From Geosiphon pyriformis (lineage: Eukaryota; Glomeromycota; Glomeromycetes; Archaeosporales; Geosiphonaceae): a DNA stretch of 53,767 bases. Below are positions 23,599-36,800 of this stretch, piece by piece. The translations under genes and the position numbers were made by a program. The stretch covers positions 1-53,767 of the forward strand of contig JAAOMT010000341.1 of assembly GCA_016748015.1 (NCBI GenBank), written 5' to 3'. Within the stretch, counting starts at the first letter, position 1. The number at the start of each line of letters is the position of its first letter. A model generated the notes under the pieces. That model was not told the origin of the DNA. It made no database searches and saw only the letters and a program-made list of their open reading frames with translations.

Positions 23599-26500
23599 GA
23601 TTTTGATTTTCGATGTTGCGAAAATGATCTAATGTATAAATATTGTTTTTTCCTTTAGGGGAAATTGATCAGCATCCCTTTCGATTTGTCGATCTTTTTG
23701 CCCCTAATTCCCGATGTGAGAATCGGGGTAAAATAGTTGTCTGATTCAAAGAGAGTAGCTGTAGTTATTATTATTATTATTATTATTATTTTTATTATTT
23801 TTATTTTTATTATTATTATTACTATTATGATAACAAATTGATTTTAGAATTCTCTAGTTCAAAATTTCACGGCGAGAATGTTTCCTAAATTTACGAAAAA
23901 CTGAATTATTTTCTTGCTTATGACCTGGGGAGGTCGTAATAAAGAAGGAAGTTACACAGATGATCAACAATACTGCATTGACTAATTACTAACCTTGCAT
24001 GTTTGAAAACCGGTTTATTGTGTAATTGTTTATGACCATCAATGATGAACAAAGAGATGAAAGAATCAAAAAGAGGTAAGGGTAACTCTACGCACAGCCC
24101 CAGTCTAAAATCATCAATTGGGGGAGCATATAGTTACTTTTGAAATCTTTTGAAATAATTGAGAGCGTTTTTTATTAAGAGTGCGCCAAAGAATGAGCAT
24201 GTAACAAGTTCATATATACTATTTCTACACACGCGAGCGCAAGTCGCTGCAGTATATGAATTATTATGAAAGATATTACTAATTTGAAAGATTATAATCA
24301 AAATATTTAAAATTCAAACTGTTTAAAGATTTGACATTTATGCATTACAAAACCGTAATCAGTAAATTGGTGCATGCAAACATGGTAACATTTTAAAAGT
24401 GCTTACATACGTAATGAGGTTTAAAAAAAGGGGATCAACAAGAATAGGGAACTGTATTCGAATAAAGCGACTGTAATCGAATACTGAATGTATAAAGCAA
24501 CTGTAATCGAATACTGAATGTATAAAGCAATCAACAAATCTTACTTCACGGTTAAGTTTAGAACATTCAATTCCAAGTTTCTATAGTTAACCTCTTTGGT
24601 AAAAAAATAATGTCAACATTTTTACACGACATAGAAAAATGTAGTCGCCTACTTGACTGTTTCAGTTACCTGATTTACTAATTAGAGTTTGGTATCAAAC
24701 GGAACGTCAATAATAGATATTGATAAGGTAAAAAATTAAAAATGAATAATTTGTTTTGTTTTTTTTTTAAACATATTTTTGACCAATATTGTTAAAATCT
24801 CTTAATCAGACAAAAAAAGGTAAAATTTTAAAATCGTCAAACAACATGTGAGATGAATGCATTTGTAATAATAAGAATAAGAATAGTAATAATAATAATA
24901 ATAATGTTAGGGATATTCTAACAAAAACTTACATCACGCCTCCTTAACTTGAAAAATATGATCTCATTCACCCTCGAATTATTATTTAAACGATATCCCG
25001 TAAGTGCTATTCAGGTATGTCTGATTTTGGTTTGGGCGTAGCATTCATTGACTGTAGATCTTTGTATATTAATTTTCATGCATAACTCTGGGGGGAGAGA
25101 CGTACAATAAGAATGAGTAAAAAAAACGACATATTCATAATTTTTTTTTTGCACATTATAAATTTCTATTTTGGAATCAGGGAGCCAAAGATTACATCAT
25201 CTGGGATTTACTATGTAATTCATTAAGACAATAATACTTGGAATTCGTGTATAAAAGTTTTTTTTTGGCGCAATATGAAGTAATAATAAAAATAAATAAA
25301 AAAAGTTTTTATTATTTGCAATGTTTTTTTAATTTCAATTATTATTTGTAAACAATAATTTTTTTGTCTGAAACATTTAATAATATAAAAAGTGTTTTTG
25401 AACAAATAATAATTAATCTTTATTATTATTATTATTATTATTATAAAAATATTTAAATTATTGATATATTGGTTTTTTTTTTCTGTCTTTGTTATTATTT
25501 ATTTGATTTTGATTTTTTTTTTGTAATAATAATATATTAATGTTTTATATTTTATATATGTTATATATGTTGTATATGTTATGTATATTATATATGTTAT
25601 ATTAAAAGCTTATGAACGAGAATAAATAACATAATTTTTTTATCATAAGTGTGATTATTAATTTTTTTTATTTTTTTAAATTCTCTAACTAAGTATGAAT
25701 CAATTAATCAAATCTAAATTTTTTTTATTTAAGTTAATCATATTTAAATAATTATTAAAAAAAGAATATATTTTATATAAAATTATTTTATTTTAAATAA
25801 TGAATTAATTAAATCATAATCATATAGAATTATTATTATTATTAAAATTTGATTAGACGAAAATTAAAAATATATATATTAAATTAAAAAAATTTTATTT
25901 TAAAATACCATTTATTGAAAAATCTTAACAAAATTTTTTTTCTAATTAATTTATAATTTTTAAAATTTTAATATTTAAAAAAAAAATTGTATAATGATTG
26001 ATTAAAATTTTCTTATAAAATATTTAAAACATCATAATTTTTATAATATACATTCAAACTTGTAAAAAAAAAAATTCGAAAAATTTTTTTTTTAATTGTA
26101 ATCTTTCTAAAAAAATCTTTGATTGAACCATTAATTAAAAACCCAATTTAAAATTATTTTTATTCTGAATTAAATAGTTATGTTTTGTTTTTTTTGTTTT
26201 TGTTTTTTAATTTTGAAAAATCTGCAATTAAAGAATTTTGGATCGAAAAAAAACAAAAAACAAAAAAAAACCCCCAAATTGTTAATTATTTTTTCTGTAT
26301 TACTTTCTGTAAAAATAAATAAAGCTATTTATTTTAAAAAAAAAATGTTTCATGATTTTTTACAAACTTGAAAAAAGTGATAACTTTTTATGATATAAAC
26401 CATTTAAACTTGAAAATCTAGATTATGTTAAATTATTAAAATACACTGTAATTATGAGTTATTTTTTACCTTTTCCCGTTTTTTAGTAAAGCTTTTAATT

Positions 26501-27016
26501 TCTTTACTCTTATTCTTCTTTGTAAAGATTATTGAAGATAGAATACATTAAATTTAGGAAACTAAATTACCATTTCATAAATGAATAAATACAAAAAATG
26601 TTTATTACTTTGTCAAATTTGATCATAAAAATATTTTTAGACTAAGATATTATCATTTCTTAATGTAAAGTCAAATTACAATCATCATAAAAATTAATTC
26701 AGGAATAATGACTATTCTCTTTTTTGACTTTGTATTACACTATTTAAAAATTCTTATGTGTATAAAAGTTTTAGCTTAGTTTATAAATCCCGATTGTGAG
26801 TAATAGATTGCCCAATTCAGAGAAAAGGTCCTCAAGGCATAAAAACTGAAAATATAGTCAAAAATCTTTGAAAAATAATGAAGCTAAAATTTTTAATCTA
26901 ACTTTTTCAAATTTTTCAATTTCTAGCAGTCTACGCAAAAAACTTTGATACAATCTATTCCCACCAATATCTGAACGAAAATCGAGTTTTAACTTTCCAT
27001 GGCTAATCTCTATTTA
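23599..27016. other. intergenic region, AT-rich
   Basis: The first about 150 bases are the promoter side of the minus-strand coiled-coil gene. The rest holds microsatellites (ATT array near 23767-23830, TTA near 25420-25442), a 30-bp tandem duplication (24471-24530) and long T and A tracts from 25240 to 26380. No coding gene or RNA gene is supportable. Confidence 0.6.
24471..24530 (+). repeat. perfect 30-bp tandem duplication
   Basis: A 30-base unit beginning ctgtaatcgaatactgaatg occurs twice head to tail with no mismatch (24471-24500 and 24501-24530). Perfect identity suggests a very recent duplication or a minisatellite allele. Confidence 0.9.
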
Positions 27017-28108
27017 GAGTATGTGACAAAACTTATCACATATAATATTTTTATTTTTTTACGCAATCCAAATCAAATAACATCCAGATAAAAGTACTAT
27101 TCTGAATCGTAATTATTTACTGCTTTATATATATACTTCACATTAGAAATTAATCTGTGGTTCAAGGAATGCAGCAAGCAAAAATTAATCTATTTCTGAA
27201 GTGTGGGTGGACATTCGGTGTCAGAATCAATTAAATTCGTTAAGCTACCTATCTTTAACTGTGCGATACAATGTCACAAATTTGTAAAAAAACAGGACAA
27301 ATTGAGCACAAAATGCTGTACGGAGAAAAGTAAGTCAAATATTTCATAAGAATTCCTGTAAAAACTTGCTACCAAACTAAATACAGAGAGACATTTCATA
27401 TTGGAAAATTTACAAAAATCTAAAATCCTTTGGATATTTGAATTATTATGCTAATCCTGACAAAAGTGTAAAATAGAAATGTGTTTAATGAGCCAAATTT
27501 CACCTTAATGATAACCTTATTTCCGATGAAACAACATTTTAACTGTTCCCAAACACTAATAAATAATGATAAAAGGGAAAATTAAAACTCGTTCAAGACC
27601 AAAAGATCATATAAAAATTTTCTGTGAGGATTTTTATATGAAGAAAACTAGCATATTTCGCTTTCGGCATATTATGGATGTCAAGTTTTATTTTTGAAAT
27701 TTTGCAACAGCATTTTGGGGAAGTTAATGAGATAGTAGGGAAGGAGCGGTAAGGAGGGGTACTTTCAACAAAATAACAGTCTCAAACATACAAGTTGAGC
27801 AATTAAGGCGTTTCTCACTGGAAATCGTAAAAATGTGAAGTAGAAAAAAGAATAGCGCAAAATATAGATAAAATCGGAACATTATGAAGAATGGAATTCT
27901 TTGCCAATAACTTTGTTGATAATTTAGTAAATTTAATGTCGTGACATTTCGAGTTAATTATTGAGAATAAAAGCGAAAGAATTGCATATTAAATCTTATA
28001 CTTAATAAAATCTGTTGCTTTTTGGCCTTTCTAACAATATATATGTAATCATATGATTTCATTCCATAGAACTGTGACAAAATTTGTAATTTTTTTTGTC
28101 ACACACTG
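27017..28108 (+). mobile_element. decayed Tc1/mariner-type element, about 1.1 kb
   Basis: Imperfect terminal repeats (left GAGTATGTGACAAAA, right reading CAGTGTGTGACAAAA on the other strand) are each bordered by TA. Between them the plus strand keeps scraps of transposase: LISDETTF followed by a stop then LFPNTN near 27530, and FQQNNSLKHTS near 27763-27795. The latter matches the conserved FQQDNDPKHT motif around the second catalytic Asp, here changed to Asn. Many stops and frameshifts show it is dead. A related fragment lies at 31930-32500 on the opposite strand. Confidence 0.72.
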
Positions 28109-28693
28109 TATATGTAAAGAAAAAAAAGACTTTCCTAGCTCCTATTGCGTTTTAATTCGAGAAATCTGAGTAACTTCGAAGTGTCAATAAAATATTTATT
28201 TGTATATAAATAACGTAGTGATTCACAATAAATCCTTTATACTAAACAGCCAGGAGCATTTATTTCTGTTCCTAATTTATATAAGAAATGTAAAACTGAA
28301 CAATTTCAAAGGGCCTCAAGATGTTGAGCTGAAATTACTTTTTTTCCAGTCTCAAAGAAATCATGAACCTCCTTTCATTGATTTGAATCTCCAAAATTGA
28401 TCAACTTATAGCAAAAATAGTATTTAGATTCTAAATAAAACTTTTCATATTACATAGTAAATGGATTTTATGCATCATATTAATGATCCTAAAATAAATT
28501 TAACCTTTGGAGCTTTCATCAATTTTTATTAAAAGTTTAATTTAGACAAAAAAATTAGTTTTTATAAAATGTTAAAAAATATAAATTACATTGTTAAAAT
28601 ATTAATTTAAATACATATATAAAGAATTGGATAATTAAAAAGTAATTATTATGTTTGGGCTTTTATCCTTATAATCTAATGAAAATACGAACC

Positions 28694-30973
28694 TCAAGCA
28701 CTTGGTTGACTACCTGATCCTGAGGCGATCGGGTGAGGTTCACTCTCATGTTTCTCATTATATACAAAACTCTCATATCTCTCATCATATACAGAACTCA
28801 CATGATTGCTAATATTGGGCTGAAAAATGATTTTTACACCCACAGGTGAGAAGTACCAAAAAATCGCTCCAATTAACGCTACAATAATGCTTGTTAAATA
28901 TGGAAGATAGTAAGGGTAGGTGGTTTTTGTATAATGTGAGTCGCAAATTCTCTCGTCTCCATTGATAAGTAGAGTAAAATTGGTATGATTCTGCTCCTGA
29001 TTTTGAGTTGTTTCATCAGAAACAAAGGAACCAATAAATATCAATGCCGCGAAAAGGGCAAAGATAATTGGTATGAATCTTGGTATTAGTCTCTGTTCGA
29101 TTACTCCTCTTCGTTGTAGTAGCTTGCAAAAGAATTTTTTAAAGAGTTGAAAAATGTTTTATTGAGAAAAATAATAGTTGTTTAACGAGTTTAAATTATG
29201 CTCACCACTAAACCAAAAACAGTAAGACCCAAGTAGGCGAAAGAAGAATGTTCGGATACCGAAACTAAAAACTTGAAAGGATCACTGGTTGGAGAACACA
29301 ATGTAATCAACAAGCACCATATAGCTTGGGCCGCCTAAAGTGAAAAATTATAGATCTCTTTATAGAGACTTAAATTTTCATACATTAAACCATTTGATTT
29401 CTTACCATTGCATTTACAGGAGTATCTGTTCGTGTATTCCATTGTCTGAGCCATGGTGAAAACCAAGGAATATATTCTCGATGTGCCGCGGCTACAATTA
29501 TTCGTGCCCCCGTAGAAAACACGACACCTAGAGCTCCGAAAGCGGAACAAGCGATAAAGAACGCTAATATCCTAGCCGCAGTTTGCCCTCCAATAGCGGA
29601 CGCCAATTGACCACCAATTATTTCGCTCAAGCCTGAACCAGATTGTACAGCAAGATTATAGGGTACAATTGTATATGCAATATTTACTAGGATATCTGAA
29701 CTCAAAAGAATTTTGAGTATAAAGTTTAGATTAATCTCTCAAATTAAATAAATTGAAATCCTCAACGAAATTTGTTCTTACATAAGATGCTCACAAGGAC
29801 GACACTCAAAATATTAGAAAGTGTAAGAGATGCTTCTGGAACTAATTCATCCACCATAACTTTTAATTAAAAAATTAAAAAGATTTTAGTTTATGAAATT
29901 TAATTGATTCTCAATGAAAACAAGAACTAAGGAGTACATACAATTCAAATTATTCCATCCGCTATAGGTAAAAAGCACAGGTAACATCGAGGAAATAAAA
30001 GATTTTAGAGTAAATCTTGAATTTTTAAAGTAATTTTTCCAGTTGTCGTTACCCCAATTAACGATTGATCGCTTCATATAAATAAAACCAATAAGCGCAA
30101 CTGTAGTAAGCGTCAAGATCTTAATAATCGCCAAGGCTTGGTTTATTCGATTGGCCCATTTGCTCGGCAGCATATTATAGGCCATAATTACAAGTATAGC
30201 AGCTGATATTGTTCGTATTCGCCTGTGAAAAATTTTCAATTTTATTCAAAAACGAAATTTGAAGAAAATAAATAAATTTTAGTTTCTTACCAAAACTCGT
30301 AACTTTTTAGATTCCATTCTGGATGCAGGTTATCTGAAGCATCACATGGATCATTAGCAGTAAACGAGTATATTATATATTGGGCAACGATATTTGCCTC
30401 AGCCGCCATAGCACCCGGTCGTATGGCACTAGCTTAAATGCTTAGATACTTGATTGGGTAGATTTGAATAATAGAGTTTATAAAAAGTTCAATGACTTAC
30501 ACTATCATGGAGAAACTGAACATGTAACTGAAGAGTGCCCGAGGATTTCGGAAGCTTTCTCTTAAATAGACCACTTCACCACCACCGTCCCTAATTGAGC
30601 TTCCCAACTAAAAAATAGAATTAGTTAGCTAATTTCGGGAAAGTATTTACCAAAGTTTTGGTTAGTTTCAACAAACCTCAGCATATGATAAAGAACCAAA
30701 TAAAGAGACGAATGCCCCTAATATCCAATAAATTAAAGCCATTCCTGGTGATCCAGCTTCATTTAAAGATAAAGATTATAAAAGATAATCTTGAGTTCTA
30801 ATTATGAATTGAAATTAAACCATCAAGAACTTACCTGATGATAGAACTAATCCCGGTGTTGAAAAGATCCCGGCGCCTATCATGTTGTTAGAATTATTTC
30901 CAATACCGCTGAGATTCGTTAGAAATCTATTTCTTTGTGGAGTTTCTTTATAAGGGCGAATCTCTTGAGCCAT
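28694..30973 (-). CDS. LAT-like amino-acid permease copy B, 9 exons, 556 aa
   Basis: Integral membrane transporter of the APC superfamily, most like the LAT/MUP1-type amino-acid permeases; substrate not determinable. Exons: 30973-30835, 30756-30677, 30607-30501, 30428-30291, 30222-29942, 29859-29782, 29695-29406, 29334-29206 and 29122-28694. All introns are GT-AG and the frame is open throughout. TM1 carries the helix-breaking signature MIGAGIFSTPGLVLSSG; then ALIYWILGAFVSLFGSLSYA (TM2), LGSSIRDGGGEVVYL, ANRINQALAIIKILTLTTVA, the GWNN loop, and SGSGLSEIIGG with RIIVAAAHREYIPWFS in exon 7, typical of the family's TM8 region. The C-terminal exon holds the last two membrane spans and a cytosolic Ser/Glu/His-rich tail. 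It is the only intact member of a cluster with pseudogenes A and C. No regulatory site can be assigned apart from a shared upstream repeat. Confidence 0.9.
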
Positions 30974-31179
30974 TTTGTTATTTTGTAAGTAATTAAGAAC
31001 TTTGATGAGTACTCTTAAGAGTTATATTGAGAAAATTCTTTCAAGTGGATGAATTATAAATAAAGAAAAAAAATAGATTTATAAAATACATGTCGAAAAT
31101 TAACCGGTTTAAATCCTGCCGATAAATCTTACGATTTAAATTTACTAATTTAAAATATTAACCATTTTGTCAAAAGAGA

Positions 31180-31420
31180 ACGACACAAAAGAAGATTATG
31201 CTGTAACATGTTAAGGAATGACAATGTACCCCTAGGTTTTAACAGTATAGAAAGTGATAAAAATCAGCAACCTAAGGAATTAACCAAGATGAATAGTAGA
31301 GAAAGAAAGGAATTTGGCATATAGTCAATTATTTAATTCTTAAGTGTATAGAACTTCTCCAGAGTTGAAAAACTCTTTTCAAATTCTTAATAAATTTTTA
31401 ATTAAAAGATTTTCTAAGTC
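31180..31420 (-). repeat. permease-upstream repeat, copy 3
   Basis: Reverse-complement match, with divergence, to 11860-12030 and 16850-16980. Shared blocks are GGGGTACATTGTCATT, CATGTTACAGCATAATCTTC and TTTGTGTCGTTCTCTTTTGA. It begins about 210 bp upstream of the ATG of permease B, reading in the gene's direction, so part of it may be promoter sequence copied with the gene. Confidence 0.6.
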
Positions 31421-31929
31421 GACTTCCTTTTCTTGAAGATATTATAATGCGAGTATTGATTAATTGGAAAATTCTTCCTGAGCACATGTACCATTTTTTA
31501 ATTTGAGCACTAATATAAGGTTTGCTTTTTGGTATTGATTATTTTGCATCACTTTAAGCCTTATTTATTAAAAAAAATACTCCCATAATTATTTTATTTC
31601 AGAAATGTTTAACAGCCATAGGGTTTCAGAGTGAAATTGAATTATTTAAAGAGAAATGAATAGAATTTATAATCACCATTTAAGTCTTATATATGCACAA
31701 TAAACTTATTGGAAATTTCAATACTTAGTAAATTTTTCTAATTATATGTATTAATTTTCGCATTTAAATAAAATAGGAATTTATTGTTTCATTTTGCGAT
31801 ATAAAATTTTCATCAAAAATTAACAAAGGATTATCGAGTAACACACAAATTTGAATTTACTCTCTTTGTTAGTCCAAATTTATCCTTACCGAGCTTTTAA
31901 AATTTAGGTACAGCAGCAAATGATTTACC

Positions 31930-32500
31930 GAAGTTTGGGCGTTTTCCATTTTAGGGATTCAGCCCAATATATTCGCACAAATGAAGATTCTAAAGTTAAG
32001 CAAACTCGTTTTGACTTATTATGGAAATGCTTTTCTTAAAATGAAAAGCCATTTCATGCTATTCATTTAAATAGGATTTACACGACTTCTATACTTAGGA
32101 TCGTTATCTTGTTGAAAGTGTCATTTCTTCCATTAATTTCTCCAAACATGCTATTGCAAAAATCTCAATGTATAGCTTCCTCCTTCATATAAAAGACTAC
32201 TCCACGCAAATCTTTAATTGTGTTTGGGAAATAGTTGAAATACTGTTTCGTTAGAAATAAAGTTTTTTTTTCCGTTATTTTTAAGATAAAATTTAGTTTT
32301 TCAACATGTTTCTGCTTTTGAACTTTTATCAGTATCAGCGTAATAAGTCGTAGATTTTTTGTATCTCCAAGTGATTTTAAATATCTGCCAATCGTGTCTG
32401 CTCACTCTATTCTAGTTTTATAGCAATTTTTCCCAGAATTTATTGACCTACTTTTCTCTATACATGTGTCGTAATATTCTTGCGACGACCATTATCCCAA
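31930..32500 (-). pseudogene. decayed Tc1-like transposase fragment
   Basis: On the minus strand near 32123-32080 the frame reads FQQDNDPKYRSRV, the conserved block around the second catalytic Asp of Tc1-type transposases. Upstream is a TVFQLFPNTIKDLRG-like segment matching the plus-strand relic at 27.5 kb. Stops and frameshifts are frequent. A separate plus-strand piece at about 32640-32880 resembles the right end of the 27-28 kb element, so this area is a composite of broken copies. Confidence 0.7.
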
Positions 32501-33839
32501 AAAACAATTTAAAGACAGCAAATATTTGTCAATACTATTAAAAAATTTTTATTAATAGCAGAAATTTATCCCAATTTAATTTCAAAAAAAATTAAAATTC
32601 TAAACAGTTATTATCTATTCTAAATTAATTGCTTGCGATCCTTCAATTATAAAAAAATAGCAAGATAAATTTTGATTTATCATGCAATAGAAATATATTA
32701 TGGTACTTTCAAAAAAAAGTATTCTCTAAAAGAGGCGATGTACATAATAGCAGATAAATGAGGCAGCCTTTACCAAAAGATCGAATTAAAAGTAAAGACG
32801 ATTCGAAACGATAAAATTTGTTTTAATAAAAAATTTGTTATTTTGGCTTTTCTGACAATATAATTTCGTGGAACTGTTAATGATGCTTTTTAAAAGTTAA
32901 AATTCACCAAAAACTTTAATATATAGTGACTTGCCATCTTGGAATAAAAATTTGTCAGCAAGAATGCTTCAAATTTATAATTTGGCCATTAAAGAAAATA
33001 TTTCAGTTAAAATTCAAATATCAACAGTATTGAATTTATAAATTTTTTTAAAATATGAAGTGATTTATGAGAAACAAAAGTTCTATTCTTAAAATACTTA
33101 TCTTAATATGAAATGCAAATCGAAAATCATCATTATTTTGATACAATTTTATTTTTAAATTTTATTTACACTTTTAAAAATAAGCCCTATCTCATTATTT
33201 TGATAATTTAATAATGATCAGATAAATATGGCTTTTTAATCTTGATAAATATTAAAAAATTTATCATAATTTTAATAAACCATAGTTACAATTAGGAATA
33301 AAAATATAACTGAAATCCAATACTCAATAATAGGGGTATTAAACAAACAAAATAAAAAAATTATCTCAAGCTTTCATTCGCAAGCCGGAATTTTAATATT
33401 AGCAAAACAGCTTTTCAGGAAACATATTAATTATGGTTAGAAAACTCATTGATCAAACAATTGATTTATTTTAAAAAAGTTAAATTAGAGTAAGCGCTTT
33501 TTTATCAAATGAGTGCGCACCAACTTTCATAAATATGATCTAACTCTTGATTATTTCACTTGAAAAAGTTTATTTATTATAGTGTTTGCTATATATATAA
33601 ACATTTTCAACTTGTCATGTTATTAAAGATATTTAATATCACAAAGACTTTTCCTCGAGTAAAAGTTTATAATGGTAGGTTGCTGAATTTGAATGTTGTG
33701 AATTGAAAATACTGCTGAATTCGTTGGCTTTTCTCAAATTTTACTAAACTTTAGCGCCTATATTCAAATTCGAATGAAGAGCACTCGTCAAATAGCCGTA
33801 AAGAGGGTAAATTTTAGTCTTCTGTGAATATATTCAAAT
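32501..33839. other. AT-rich region upstream of the VLIG-like gene
   Basis: Contains a second Tc1-related fragment (about 32640-32880) and otherwise AT-rich sequence. The 33600-33839 part is likely to hold the promoter and the unseen first exon of the downstream gene: an ATG directly followed by GTAGGT occurs at about 33673, but its link to the main exon cannot be proved. Confidence 0.5.
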
Positions 33840-36800
33840 TTGAAATTAAAAACTCACTTGAAAAATTTCAAACGCGGATTTGAAGAAATTTTTGACGACG
33901 AGTTTAATGATGATTTTAGCGATGATGGGGAAGATTCTCTTACTTTCATGGAATTTTCTAATCTAACTTTTGGGACAAAGCCTTTGAAATTTGACCCCAC
34001 TGATTTCGTTTGTGGAGAATTGGATATTGCCAAGTTTTGTCAACTTGTTGAACCAATGCTTCAAATTGGTGAACAGGGAATTCTACGCAACCTTTTCCCA
34101 CATTTAATTGACCTTCTTAACCGAACAATCACTTTTGAGAAGATTCCTACCTGTATCCAAGAAATTCTCAAAATTAATTCGAACCCAACCCTTAAAAAAT
34201 TAGAAACCTGTAAAGGTCGTGATTATCTCGTGGTGTTTCTTGATCATATTCCTGATCAGTCTTTGCCAAAAATGCTCGGTACACTTGTATCTTCCAATAT
34301 ACCTGTCCCTCTCCTTTTGACAAAGGAATATCAGTGCTATGAGAAAGGTCTCAGAGTACTATCTGCTCTACGTGATATAGTAATTGAAAAGGAATACTGT
34401 CTTTTACTGCTTATGAACTTGACAACATCTCAATTGGAGATTCCTTTTGCCAAACAGCTTTATCCTGCCTCATGCAAAAATCGTGAGAAACCCACAGGGG
34501 TTACCTTTCCTGGCTCAATTGATATTACCTTCCACCCGGCATCAGAAAATAGGCTTCGCAGACCTATAGCTATTGCTGAAGCATATAACCCTGCGCTCAC
34601 ATCGGATCCATTTCAAAGTATCATTAAAAACTTATCGAGAGAGGCATTCTTCATTATTCTGAATACCTCTGAACTTGATTTTACTGGCAGTGAACCTACC
34701 CAAGAGCTTGGAGAGCAAATTGAATTCATTACTAGAAACTTGGATGGGAAATTAAGTAAAAGATTTTTGGTCCTTTATACGGACTCGAAATCACAACCAG
34801 CTACCATTCGGCGTGAAATGTTTAAACAACGAAAGCACTCACTAGAAGCATTGTTCCATCTTCATAATAATAAAGTTAATGCCCTCTCTGAGTTTTACAT
34901 CAAGGTTATTTCGATTGAAAAAATGGAACAAAATCTGAAAGATATTAAAAGAGATATTTTGGTTCAGTTGCCCCCTGAAAATCAGCAACGCCTGTATCCT
35001 CCTCTTGGTATCAGGCTGCCTTCTAGAGAGGTGCTAATTATCTGGTCAGACACAAGTGATGATACTTTCGCCAGATCAATGATGCAACTCGGTTTTCAGA
35101 CCGGTGTAAATGGTTTTCGCCGCGCTCAAATATTCCCGGCATCTAATTATGAACGAGAAATTGAAAATCTTAAAGATAAAAGACGTTTAAGCTCCGATAA
35201 ATATTCCAATTACATTTCGGATGAAGAAAATATCAAGAAATTTAATTTGGAAAAGACGCGTATTGGGGATTCTCCTCGGATCTCTGTTCTTGAGCTCTTT
35301 TCTCGAGCAATAATCAACAATAATTTCATCGAGATGAAGAATTTTGCTCGAGATATTGACAATGCATTTAAAACTCATTTACAAATGCTTTCGTTACAAG
35401 AAAGTAGATCTACACAAAATCCAAACGACATAACGCGGGAACAACTCAAACAACAAATTGAGGATAACGATATTTCGATACATGATTTTTGGAGAGAATT
35501 TGTGATTCTCTCGACAACCAGATACACTCGCGATCTAACTGTTTTGGAAAAACTATATGGAGTGAAACCAAGGTTCGTTAAAACTGCTTCAATCTTTTTT
35601 TCACTAATTTAGAAAGCTAAAACTATTTGATATTGTAACCAGCCATCTTCAAAATGCTTATAAAACATGGGTTANNNNNNNNNNNNNNNNNNNNNNNNNN
35701 NNNNNNNNNNNNNNNNNNNNNNNNNNNNNNNNNNNNNNNNNNNNNNNNNNNNNNNNNNNNNNNNNNNNNNNNNNNNNNNNNNNNNNNNNNNNNNNNNNNN
35801 NNNNNNNNNNNNNNNNNNNNNNNNNNNNNNNNNNNNNNNNNNNNNNNNNNNNNNNNNNNNNNNNNNNNNNNNNNNNNNNNNNNNNNNNNNNNNNNNNNNN
35901 NNNNNNNNNNNNNNNNNNNNNNNNNNNNNNNNNNNNNNNNNNNNNNNNNNNNNNNNNNNNNNNNNNNNNNNNNNNNNNNNNNNNNNNNNNNNNNNNNNNN
36001 NNNNNNNNNNNNNNNNNNNNNNNNNNNNNNNNNNNNNNNNNNNNNNNNNNNNNNNNNNNNNNNNNNNNNNNNNNNNNNNNNNNNNNNNNNNNNNNNNNNN
36101 NNNNNNNNNNNNNNNNNNNNNNNNNNNNNNNNNNNNNNNNNNNNNNNNNNNNNNNNNNNNNNNNNNNNNNNNNNNNNNNNNNNNNNNNNNNNNNNNNNNN
36201 NNNNNNNNNNNNNNNNNNNNNNNNNNNNNNNNNNNNNNNNNNNNNNNNNNNNNNNNNNNNNNNNNNNNNNNNNNNNNNNNNNNNNNNNNNNNNNNNNNNN
36301 NNNNNNNNNNNNNNNNTTTCAAGAAAAGGCTCTATTAAATGATGCAGAAAAGAACTTCAAAGAAACTATTCGGCGATATAATACACTTGATGAAGCAGCA
36401 AAACTAAAAACTGATCAAGAAAGGTCTCAAAAATTGTTCAATGATGCATGGCACGATGTGGAAACTTTCCACAAGACTTCTATGGAAAATATGGTACTCA
36501 ACGAAGTTCAGCTGCAGGAGCGTGTGGTTGATTCTTTCAATAAGGCTATACAACGTGGTCAAAGCAATGTTAAAATACATGAACTGAAATCCAGAATGCA
36601 GTTTGACCGAAAATTCTGGATGAAGTTGGAGAGGCCTGCGGCGTTACAAAAATACTTGAATGCTGATCTTCAGGAGGTTCTTGAAAATATTGAATTGAAG
36701 AGCAATAATTACTTTACAAAAATCAAGAATAAATTGCGGCTTGCTGAAAAGGAAAAGCAAAATTTGAAAAACAAAGCTGCAACGGCTATTCTTGAACATA

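Noticed and set aside
25223-26371. Short Lys/Phe/Ile-rich frames in the AT-rich spacer
   Set aside because: Homopolymer-driven chance frames without coding-like composition.
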